Positions 43,842 to 51,833 of a DNA stretch of 64,000 nucleotides are shown piece by piece. Within the stretch, counting starts at the first letter, position 1; every line of letters begins with the position of its first letter. The DNA comes from Halalkalibaculum roseum (GTDB lineage: Bacteria; Bacteroidota; Rhodothermia; Balneolales; Balneolaceae): assembly GCF_011059145.1 (NCBI RefSeq), contig NZ_JAALLT010000005.1:40850-104849 (forward strand), in the 5' to 3' direction. The notes under the pieces were generated by a model. The model was not told the origin of the DNA. It saw only the letters and a list, made by a program, of their open reading frames with translations, and made no database searches. Position numbers and translations under genes: made by a program.

Positions 43842-46835
43842 CTATGATCCAGAGTCTAAGAGTCGTTGTGCCTTCTGAGCTTCCTCCGTTCCCGGGTAGT
43901 TTCTTACAATCTCATTCAGCGTATTTCTTGCCTCCCCGCGATTGCCCATCTGAATATAACACTCAGCACTTCGGAGCATGGATTTCGAAACCCAGTTGTC
44001 ATAGGCGCTGTAGAGCACTTTAACGTTAGAATAAGCTTCCAGAGCCTCGTTAAACTGCTGCTGCTCCTGCTCCGCAAGGCCAATCAGGTATTGGGCTTCA
44101 GCCCCTATCTCCGTGGTATTGGATTCAGCAACCAAATTCAGGCGGTCCATAGCTTCTGCGTAATTGCCGTTCTCCAGCGCTACTTTCCCGAGCCCTACCC
44201 TGGCCGGGTCAAAACTTCCGTTAACACTTAAAGCTGATTCAAACTGAGAGCGGGCCTCATCAATATTGCCCATAGCCAGCTGTGCATTACCCATACCAAT
44301 ATAAGCTTCCAGGCGGTATCCTTGTGCCTGTTCCCCGAGACGGCTAAAGTAATCAAACGATTGTTGATACTGACCCTGACTATAACTTAGCCGTCCCAGT
44401 GATGCTAACGACGGAGCCGCCCTCTCAGATTCAGGATAGCTATTGACAATTAAATTGTAAGTCTCCATAGCCTGATCAATCTGCCCTGTCTGTTCATATG
44501 CATTAGCCAGGCTGAACTGTGCCTCCGGTAAAAGTTGCTGGTTGTTCGTTATTCTGATGTACTGTCTTAGCTCATCAATCGCACTATCGTAGTCGCCGGA
44601 TTGTAGCAGTGTTTCTGCCTGACGGTAACGAAGTCGATCTGCGGTGGTAGTCTGTGGATTATCATCCAGAAAATCTTCCAGTACTGCGGAACTTGAATCT
44701 GTTTTTCCTGCAGAGAGCTGGGCATATTGTATCCCGTTGACCGCTTCAATGATATAGTCACTACGCGGATACTTCTCCATCACGGTTTTGTAGGCCTCAA
44801 TCGCTTCCTGATACTCACCGGAGTTATAATAGGCATCCCCTATATTGTATTGCGAACGAGCCGCCCAGGATGTATTGGGATACTTATTGATCACTGTCTG
44901 AAACTCCTCTATAGCCTGGGTATAGTTTCCTGAATTGAGATAGATATAGGCAATATTATATTGTGCCTGTTCCCTAAGTCGACTGTAGGGATAGATGCGC
45001 AGGAATCTACGGAATGTAGTCACTGCCTCGTAAGTGTTCTCAGCCCTGTAGTAGGAATTACCGATCTGGAACATGGCATAATCCCCGCCGGGCTCGGCGC
45101 CAATTGCTTCCTGGTAGGTATTGATGGCATTTTCATAATCGCCCACGGCATAATACGAGTCTCCCAGCCTCAAACGGGTGTCGGTATCGTAGGGGAAAAG
45201 TGCAATTTCAGGTGGCTCATAATTGTCCAGAAATTCCTTGAGCGGGGAGATTGCCTTCCCGAATGAACCCATTTGGAAATAGCTCCATCCCAGCGAGTAG
45301 TAAGCCGCGCCGATCAGCTCGTGATCCGGATACTGCCTGATAAACGCAGCGAAATGATTGCTGGCAGGTCCGAATTGTTGCATCTGGTAATGTGCATCGG
45401 CACTCCAAAAGAGTGCCTCCTTACCTAACTTGGTATTCGGTGCGGCGTTGTAGACCTGTTCAAAGGTAGGCTGAGCCTGCCGGTAAGCCTGGTTACGGTA
45501 CTGTACCCATGCTTTTTGAAATCGTGCCTGAAGCTTTACGGCCGGATCAATATCAGCACTATTTTCTGCTGCCTCAAATGCCTGAAGCGCCCGGGTATAT
45601 TCCTTGTTTGCAAAATAGGATTCTCCAAGAAGCGTATATACTTTACCGGGCCATTTTAGCTCGCTATCATCCCGAACCAGGGAAAGCAGTACTTCAATTG
45701 ATTCCCCGTACTGACCCAGCTCAAAGGCAGTGATAGCCCATTCGTAATATCCCTCCTCAACCCAAAGACCGGTCTCATACAGTTCACCGAATCTTCGAAA
45801 CGACTCAATAGCCGCCGGGTAACGGCCTCCCAGTTTTTCATTGACCGCTTTGTAATAGAGAGCTTTACGGGCCAGTTCATCATCACCCTTAACGGCCTTG
45901 TTAAATTCATCCGACGCCCAGTGATATATTTCCTGCTTGTGATATACCCAGCCCAAACCGTAATGAGCCTTTCGCTCATTCATTGTTCCTTTCTCAAGGT
46001 TTATATACTGGAGATAGTACTTGGAGGCTTCATCAAAATTTCTGAGATAGTTGTGGCTCTCGGCAATCAGGTAAACCGCTTTTGATTTCAGTTCACCCTC
46101 CAAATAAGGCATTGCATTGATAAAGGCTTCTATGGCTTTCTCATATTCACCCTGCTGGTAATAAGACTCCCCGAGGGCAGTACCGATACGCCGGGTAATT
46201 TCATCATTTGGATAACGTTCCTTAAGCAGTTCGAACGCTACTGAAGATGAATCATATTTATTTTCGCTCAGGTAGAGCCTACCCCTGGCATACAAGGCTT
46301 TGGATGCCCAGGATGATTCCGGATAACGGTCGGCCAGATGCAGAAATCGTGATCGTGCCTGTTGCTTGTTACCCATGGACACATAGTCTTCTGCAATCCA
46401 GTAATTTACCTCTGCCGCCTGTTTATCCCTCATCCCATAGTCAAGAGAACGCTGGTAAAAAGAGATTGCTTTGTCGAATTGCATGTTCTCTTCCGATCGT
46501 TGTGCCAGTTCAAAAAGCAGTTTTTGCGAAAAGGTCTCTTTGGGATAGCTGCGAATATATTCCTCATAATAGGACTCCGTATTCACGGAATCGGCCTTTC
46601 CCAGCGACCGGGCCTTGTAAAATTTAGCGGAAGTAGCCAGCTCGTGATCGGGATAATCTTCAATGAAGTTCTCAAACTCTACTAACGCTTCTTCATAGAG
46701 CCCCTTATCAAAAAGCGCTATCCCCTGTTCATAATCATGGGTGACAGGCTTCTGAATTTCCTGTGCATTTGAAAGTGTGGGTATGAGTAATAAAGCCGGC
46801 GCGAGGAGAAGTGAAAGTAATCGGGCTCGAAGCAT
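43842..46835 (-). CDS. Giant TPR-repeat exported protein
   Basis: 997 residues. Signal peptide (LLSLLLAPALLLIPTLSNAQE). The whole mature chain is TPR-like helical repeats with the consensus A/G-x-x-x-Y/F-x-x-G-x-Y-x-x-A, e.g. AIEAYKTVMEKYPRSDYI and AIEEFQTVINKYPNTSWA, about 20-25 units. The repeats resemble YbgF/BamD (outer-membrane assembly, Tol-associated) families. Predicted to be periplasmic or a scaffold for envelope machinery. Starts 100 bp after the CBS/ACT gene; abuts aroA. Confidence 0.88.
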   Translation of the reverse strand: MLRARLLSLLLAPALLLIPTLSNAQEIQKPVTHDYEQGIALFDKGLYEEALVEFENFIEDYPDHELATSAKFYKARSLGKADSVNTESYYEEYIRSYPKETFSQKLLFELAQRSEENMQFDKAISFYQRSLDYGMRDKQAAEVNYWIAEDYVSMGNKQQARSRFLHLADRYPESSWASKALYARGRLYLSENKYDSSSVAFELLKERYPNDEITRRIGTALGESYYQQGEYEKAIEAFINAMPYLEGELKSKAVYLIAESHNYLRNFDEASKYYLQYINLEKGTMNERKAHYGLGWVYHKQEIYHWASDEFNKAVKGDDELARKALYYKAVNEKLGGRYPAAIESFRRFGELYETGLWVEEGYYEWAITAFELGQYGESIEVLLSLVRDDSELKWPGKVYTLLGESYFANKEYTRALQAFEAAENSADIDPAVKLQARFQKAWVQYRNQAYRQAQPTFEQVYNAAPNTKLGKEALFWSADAHYQMQQFGPASNHFAAFIRQYPDHELIGAAYYSLGWSYFQMGSFGKAISPLKEFLDNYEPPEIALFPYDTDTRLRLGDSYYAVGDYENAINTYQEAIGAEPGGDYAMFQIGNSYYRAENTYEAVTTFRRFLRIYPYSRLREQAQYNIAYIYLNSGNYTQAIEEFQTVINKYPNTSWAARSQYNIGDAYYNSGEYQEAIEAYKTVMEKYPRSDYIIEAVNGIQYAQLSAGKTDSSSAVLEDFLDDNPQTTTADRLRYRQAETLLQSGDYDSAIDELRQYIRITNNQQLLPEAQFSLANAYEQTGQIDQAMETYNLIVNSYPESERAAPSLASLGRLSYSQGQYQQSFDYFSRLGEQAQGYRLEAYIGMGNAQLAMGNIDEARSQFESALSVNGSFDPARVGLGKVALENGNYAEAMDRLNLVAESNTTEIGAEAQYLIGLAEQEQQQFNEALEAYSNVKVLYSAYDNWVSKSMLRSAECYIQMGNRGEARNTLNEIVRNYPGTEEAQKAQRLLDSGS

Positions 46836-46935
46836 TAGCGGTAATAAAATTTCCGTTTCTGGTTATTACTGAATATATCAAGAATTGAACTTTTGTTCCG
46901 CAAAAACCCGGGAAAGAAAAGAAATTATACAGATA

Positions 46936-47601
46936 TTACATATCCATATATTTGATGAGCTGATCTGCCCGGGTTTCTACATCCACACCTAACATTTCGG
47001 CGCTGGAATCGGTAAGCACAGTATACTCATGTCTCCTCAGGGTAGCGGCCACCCTGGAGATATCCCGCAGGTTAAGCTTGACGGAAACTTCGTAAACTCC
47101 GGCTTGAATATCCGGTGTCTCTACCGTAATACCCAGTATCTTGGCTCCTTCCGATTCTATCAGGTGAACAATTTCCGCAAGTGTAAAATCACGCTGCTTA
47201 AGCTCGATAGTAATTACAGACCCCGATTCGGCAAGATTAAGCATGTGGGTAAGTGATTCGAGCACTCTGGTCTTACCGAGATAGCCGATAAACGTTTTTT
47301 CCTTGTCAACCACCGGAAGCAGTCTCATCTCATACTGCAACATAAGTCGTGCGGCTTCAAAGATATGCTGTTCGTAATAGATCTTCACCGGCTGCTGCAA
47401 CTCCACATCAGAAATTAACTGGTCGCTTTCAGCGTTTTCGAGCTGCTCCAGAGTAACCTGTCCCAAGAGTTTGCCGGTAGTATCATCGACTACGGGCAGG
47501 CTAGATACTTTAAGCACAACCATGCTATGTATCGCTTCGGATACGGCATCATTGCTCTCAAGAGGCTCTATTTCGGTATTCAGTGCTTGTTTAGCCAGCA
47601 T
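46936..47601 (-). CDS. CBS-pair + ACT-like regulatory protein
   Basis: 221 residues, soluble. Two CBS motifs span 1-130 (VSEAIHSMVVLKVSSLPVVDD; AARLMLQYEMRLLPVVDKEK), then a ~70-residue ACT-like domain (SVITIELKQRDFTLAEIVHLIE ... VAATLRRHEYTVL). The arrangement resembles AcuB-type proteins. It probably senses an adenosyl ligand and an amino acid, target unknown. Lies 31 bp after hflX in the same direction. Confidence 0.82.
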   Translation of the reverse strand: MLAKQALNTEIEPLESNDAVSEAIHSMVVLKVSSLPVVDDTTGKLLGQVTLEQLENAESDQLISDVELQQPVKIYYEQHIFEAARLMLQYEMRLLPVVDKEKTFIGYLGKTRVLESLTHMLNLAESGSVITIELKQRDFTLAEIVHLIESEGAKILGITVETPDIQAGVYEVSVKLNLRDISRVAATLRRHEYTVLTDSSAEMLGVDVETRADQLIKYMDM

Positions 47602-47632
47602 AGATGTATGATTTATTACTTACTCACGGTAT

Positions 47633-48922
47633 TTAAACAACTGATTCGGGAGAATCAATATTGTTTAGCATATTTTTCAATCTCATTAAATCTTCCTTAG
47701 CAATGCTGAACTTCAACTTTACACTGGAATTTACGTATTGTTCGCTATGAATGTTGGCTACACGATGTAAAAAGGCCACTCCCTCGTACTTGGAAACGGG
47801 TATCTTCATCGTTTTTGTAACGAAATCTTCTTCAATTAATTCCTGAATGCAGTCTTCGAGTTTATCAAGACCGATACCCCTCTCTGCGGAGATGAATACC
47901 GCATCGGGATAGGCTGCCTTCAATTCCGAAATTTGTTCCGGCTGCACTTTATCCACTTTGTTGAAGACCATAAGCATCTTCTTATCCTTGATATCCAGAT
48001 CCTCAAGCGTATCTTCTACGACCGTAATATAGTCGTCAATAACTGTGGATGAAGCATCCACTACATGCAGCAGGATATCTGATTCACGCACTTCATCGAG
48101 TGTCGATTTAAAACTCTCAATCAGGTTATGGGGAAGTTTCCTGATAAAGCCTACCGTATCGGAAAGCAGTATATCGTAATTCTCTAAATCAAAACGTCTT
48201 ACGGTAGAGTCGAGAGTAGCAAACAAACGATCCTCAGTAAGTACCTTGGTATCCGTAAGCGCATTCATCAGGGTGGATTTTCCAGCATTGGTATAGCCTA
48301 CAAGGGAGAGACGTATCATATTAGAACGTCCCTTTCGTTGGGTTTTACGCTGTTTGTCAAGCTTTTCTAACTTGTCTTTAAGAGTGGATATGCGTTTGTC
48401 AACCAGCCTTCGGTCCGTCTCAATCTGAGTTTCACCGGGACCTCGGGTTCCTATACCACCCTGCTGTCTGGAAAGGTGAGACCAGAAACGGGTAAGACGC
48501 GGAAGCAGATACTGAAGCTGTGCCAGTTCAACCTGAGTTTTAGCGGCTGCCGTTTTTGCTCTTCCGGCAAAAATGTCAAGAATAAGACCACTTCGATCCA
48601 ACACTTTTACTTTGGTCTCTTTCTCTACATTTCGAATCTGTGTTGGGGATAAATCGTCGTCAAAAATGATGGTGCCGATATCTTTAGACCCGGCCATCTG
48701 CTTTAATTCCCGCAGTTTGCCTTTACCAATATATGTTGAGGGATCGGGATGTGTGCGATTCTGTAAAATTTTCTCAACAGGTATACCCCCGGCTGTATCG
48801 GTTAGTAAAGCCAGTTCTTCAAGATACTCTTCAGCCTGTATTCTTGGAGTATCAGGCCCGTAAACGCCAACTAGAAGTGCTTTTTCCTGCTCTATGTCTG
48901 AATTTTGTACTTCTTCTAACAA
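47633..48922 (-). CDS. hflX: GTPase HflX
   Basis: 429 residues. Ribosome-splitting GTPase of stalled or heat-damaged 70S particles. The N-terminal HflX domain (THPDPSTYIGKGKLREL, LDRSGLILDIFAGRAKT) with QQGGIGTRGPGETQIE is followed by the G domain: G1 G209-YTNAGKS, G3 DTVGFIRKLP, G4 NKVD. A ~60-residue C-terminal domain follows. Part of the minus-strand block that runs from the BatA gene to aroA. Confidence 0.96.
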   Translation of the reverse strand: MLEEVQNSDIEQEKALLVGVYGPDTPRIQAEEYLEELALLTDTAGGIPVEKILQNRTHPDPSTYIGKGKLRELKQMAGSKDIGTIIFDDDLSPTQIRNVEKETKVKVLDRSGLILDIFAGRAKTAAAKTQVELAQLQYLLPRLTRFWSHLSRQQGGIGTRGPGETQIETDRRLVDKRISTLKDKLEKLDKQRKTQRKGRSNMIRLSLVGYTNAGKSTLMNALTDTKVLTEDRLFATLDSTVRRFDLENYDILLSDTVGFIRKLPHNLIESFKSTLDEVRESDILLHVVDASSTVIDDYITVVEDTLEDLDIKDKKMLMVFNKVDKVQPEQISELKAAYPDAVFISAERGIGLDKLEDCIQELIEEDFVTKTMKIPVSKYEGVAFLHRVANIHSEQYVNSSVKLKFSIAKEDLMRLKNMLNNIDSPESVV

Positions 48923-48981
48923 ATGAGTTTAACTAAAGATGAATTGAAAAGTGTGATTGGGAAGTAAATATCCCTGTCGAA

Positions 48982-49566
48982 TCAATTAAAGTGTTCCACC
49001 TTAATTGACTCCGTTTCATAACAAGTTATACGACGTCCGAGTTTATGTGAAATTAATTTTTTAAAATCGCTCAATTTCCTGTCAGGGACAAAAAGATTAA
49101 GTCTGAGTATTTTGCCGGGTTCATCCATAGCAGGTTCAGAGTAGATAAACAGGAACTTTGTTCCCTGTGGTTGATCTTCTTCTACGAAGTCCCTTATCTG
49201 GTGCCAGGCAATAGTCTGAGAGGGGTCATTTACATTCTTAACTATACCGTGATTTGTGACATAACGCTTGGAAGCAAGGTAACTGGTAATAAACCATCCC
49301 ATGGCAATGATCATGTATAACGAAGCCATGGATAGTTCCTGGAAAGACTCCCGGAACAACCCGATACCTACAAGTAATACACTGACCCCTAAAAATAGGG
49401 TCGAAAATAGCGGATATCCCTTCATTTTGCCTGCTTTCCAGTTGAGGCGTACATTTCTGAGTCTCACTACATTTACAAGCGTTGAAACCGCCAGTAAGGT
49501 AGAAACCAGGCTGAAGATACCCAGCAGGACCCAAAGGGAGATCATTAATTCTGTATTAAGCACCAT
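48982..49566 (-). CDS. Hypothetical membrane protein
   Basis: 194 residues. Three N-terminal hydrophobic helices ([57 protein letters not shown]) and a C-terminal soluble domain of strands (YVTNHGIVKNVNDPSQTIAWHQIRDFVEE) reminiscent of membrane-anchored PH-like (DUF5673-type) domains. Its ATG is 2 bp after the BatA stop, so it is coupled to it. Function unknown. Confidence 0.7.
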   Translation of the reverse strand: MVLNTELMISLWVLLGIFSLVSTLLAVSTLVNVVRLRNVRLNWKAGKMKGYPLFSTLFLGVSVLLVGIGLFRESFQELSMASLYMIIAMGWFITSYLASKRYVTNHGIVKNVNDPSQTIAWHQIRDFVEEDQPQGTKFLFIYSEPAMDEPGKILRLNLFVPDRKLSDFKKLISHKLGRRITCYETESIKVEHFN

Positions 49567-49568
49567 GT

Positions 49569-51698
49569 TTAATTCATATTTTCAGCTTTGTATAACTTAG
49601 ACACCAGCATTTCTGCAACAAGCAGTAACAGAGCTATCCAAACAAACCAGTTCCAGATTTCCTTGCCAAAGCTCGCAGCATTGAGCTGTTCTTGCAGACC
49701 GTTCTCGGAAATTTCGCTCGCATCGATTGCACTATTTATAGTTACGTATTTTGAGAGCAAATTATCAAGATCTGTATAGGGTAACGTATCAAAGTACGAT
49801 TCCATTATGTCCTGATTTACAGCGATCAATCTTTTTTCCTCTCCCGCGCTTATGGTAAGTATGCCGGGCGTCCATTCCCTTGCCGGATAACTGATCTGTA
49901 TACCTTCCGGCATGCCCTGAACCTCGGGTATAACTGTTTCCTCACCCTTTTCTATCTGAACATTTAGATTCTGCATAGATCCTTCCCATTCAAAACGCTG
50001 GCCCAGGGTATATTGGTCAAGCCCCCCCTGCTCGGAAGAGGAAGCATACAAGACTGCACGATAATATAGGGGCGCAAACAAGGGATTTATCGGAAAGTTG
50101 GTCCACCCGGGGTCTGAACCGAATGCAGAGATCAGCACCTTCCCTTCTCCGAAACGCTGTTCGGTCAATAAAGCTTCATCGGATCGCGATTGAAGGATAT
50201 TGTAAGTACCGGTGTTCTCAGGCGGTTCGTATTGATAATAGAAAAAGAGTTCAGGCAGGTCCAGGCTTATCTGTTCGTCACCTTCTTTTTCAAAAAGCTC
50301 ATTAAGGATAGGATGCCCCTCTACCAAATCATCAAATTCGCCGGCAGGTTTAAAGGAAGCATATTCACCAATGATATTACGGTATTCACCGGCATTAAAA
50401 AGCTCAAAGAAATCATTGTAATTACCAACATTCCCCTGTTCTGACGGAAAAAAGAGAAGCCCCTTGCCATTTTGAATGTAACGCTGTAAATCGTTGAACC
50501 AGTATTCCGGAATTTCTTTCAAACCATCGAGTACTATGACATCGTAACCGGCAAGTTCCGCCTGTCCGACCTCCTGCACGGTGCGTTCTGTAAACGTGAT
50601 TTGCGTATTCGTTTTCCGAGCTGCTTCAAGGGCCGGGTTCAGATATGACCTGAAGTCTTTAGAGGCTGCTCGATCTTCCGAGAGCAACAATACCGATCGA
50701 GTTTCAGGGATTCTGAGTACAAAGTAACGTGAGTTATCAAAGGTGACTTCATCACCATCAATGATAATCCGGCCCGGTATATCACCGGTCTGATCCGGTA
50801 CAATCTCAAAAAGATACTCGCGGCTCTCACCGGGCTGAAGTTCTACCTGGTATTGTCCCGACATCCTGTTTCGGATCTCCAGGGAGACATATTGATTTAC
50901 CGCTTCCACCTCACCGGTATTCTCCAAGGTTACACCAAGTGTAACCGGGGTTCCGCTACTTAACATCTGACTCTTAAGACTGAGATCGGAGATGGCAAGA
51001 TTTTGCTGTTCAGAATTTCCCAATTCTACCAGCTGAAAGGTGATCTGTTTGGTATCAGAGGACTGCTCAATATCGAAACTCTCAAGCTTTTGCAGCTGGC
51101 TTTTTTGACCATCTGTGATTAAGTATACTATAGCCTGCTCGATGGGGGCCTGCTCCAGCCGCTCATAAACCAGGGAAAGCGTCTCGGAAATAAAATTACC
51201 GGTATTTTGAGTTTCGATATTCCGAATGCTTTCCTGTGCCCGTAAAGCACTCTGCAGAGTAACTTGAGACTGTTCTCCATTCGTATTAGTCACAATGAAT
51301 CTATCTTCCTGACGAGCACCGTCAATAATGGTTTGGGCAACCTGCCTGGCCTGTTCAATAATAGGTCCGCGGGCACTCACTCTTTCCATACTTGGGCTGT
51401 TGTCGATAATAATGCCAACTGCTTTTGGACTATCGGAACCTGACGATCCTGTTAGAGTTGGAGGTAGAAAGGGTCGTGCAAGAGCCAGCGCTAGAAATAA
51501 CACAGCCAGTGCTCTCAAAGCCATCAGAAGATACTGCTTGATTCTGATTTTTCGAATGGTACTTTTTTTGAGTTCATTCAAAAATGAAAGCGTAGAAAAC
51601 TGTACCTTTTGAGGCCTTCTTAAATTGATCAAATGAATAATCACCGGAACCGCTACGGCTATAATACCTAATAAGAAAAAAGGATTCAGAAAATTCAT
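49569..51698 (-). CDS. BatA-type membrane protein with vWA domain
   Basis: 709 residues. The N-terminal BatA/aerotolerance motif has two membrane helices (FLLGIIAVAVPVIIHLINLR; MALRALAVLFLALALARPFL) joined by a basic loop. A vWA domain follows with a complete MIDAS start, D99-N-S101-P-S103, then a beta-rich region, a ThuA/GATase1-like domain (VIVLDGLKEIPEYWF) and a single C-terminal helix (WFVWIALLLLVAEMLV). Widespread in Bacteroidota, usually near MoxR/DUF58 genes; none here. A TATTTTTG box lies 49 bp upstream. Confidence 0.87.
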   Translation of the reverse strand: MNFLNPFFLLGIIAVAVPVIIHLINLRRPQKVQFSTLSFLNELKKSTIRKIRIKQYLLMALRALAVLFLALALARPFLPPTLTGSSGSDSPKAVGIIIDNSPSMERVSARGPIIEQARQVAQTIIDGARQEDRFIVTNTNGEQSQVTLQSALRAQESIRNIETQNTGNFISETLSLVYERLEQAPIEQAIVYLITDGQKSQLQKLESFDIEQSSDTKQITFQLVELGNSEQQNLAISDLSLKSQMLSSGTPVTLGVTLENTGEVEAVNQYVSLEIRNRMSGQYQVELQPGESREYLFEIVPDQTGDIPGRIIIDGDEVTFDNSRYFVLRIPETRSVLLLSEDRAASKDFRSYLNPALEAARKTNTQITFTERTVQEVGQAELAGYDVIVLDGLKEIPEYWFNDLQRYIQNGKGLLFFPSEQGNVGNYNDFFELFNAGEYRNIIGEYASFKPAGEFDDLVEGHPILNELFEKEGDEQISLDLPELFFYYQYEPPENTGTYNILQSRSDEALLTEQRFGEGKVLISAFGSDPGWTNFPINPLFAPLYYRAVLYASSSEQGGLDQYTLGQRFEWEGSMQNLNVQIEKGEETVIPEVQGMPEGIQISYPAREWTPGILTISAGEEKRLIAVNQDIMESYFDTLPYTDLDNLLSKYVTINSAIDASEISENGLQEQLNAASFGKEIWNWFVWIALLLLVAEMLVSKLYKAENMN

Positions 51699-51746
51699 TT
51701 AAACCAAAATTATTACCTTTTTACCGATTCCAGAATAGGAATAATG

Positions 51747-51754
51747 CAAAAATA
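51747..51754 (-). promoter_or_regulatory. Candidate -7 box (TATTTTTG) for the BatA operon
   Basis: Exact TAnnTTTG on the minus strand, 49 bp before the BatA ATG. Divergent from the lipoprotein gene at 51834. Confidence 0.4.
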
Positions 51755-51833
51755 CTTTTCATTCTTGAATTATAAGCTATAACATTAACAGCCTTTACAA
51801 AATATTATTACTGAGAAATTTTTACATACGTCT

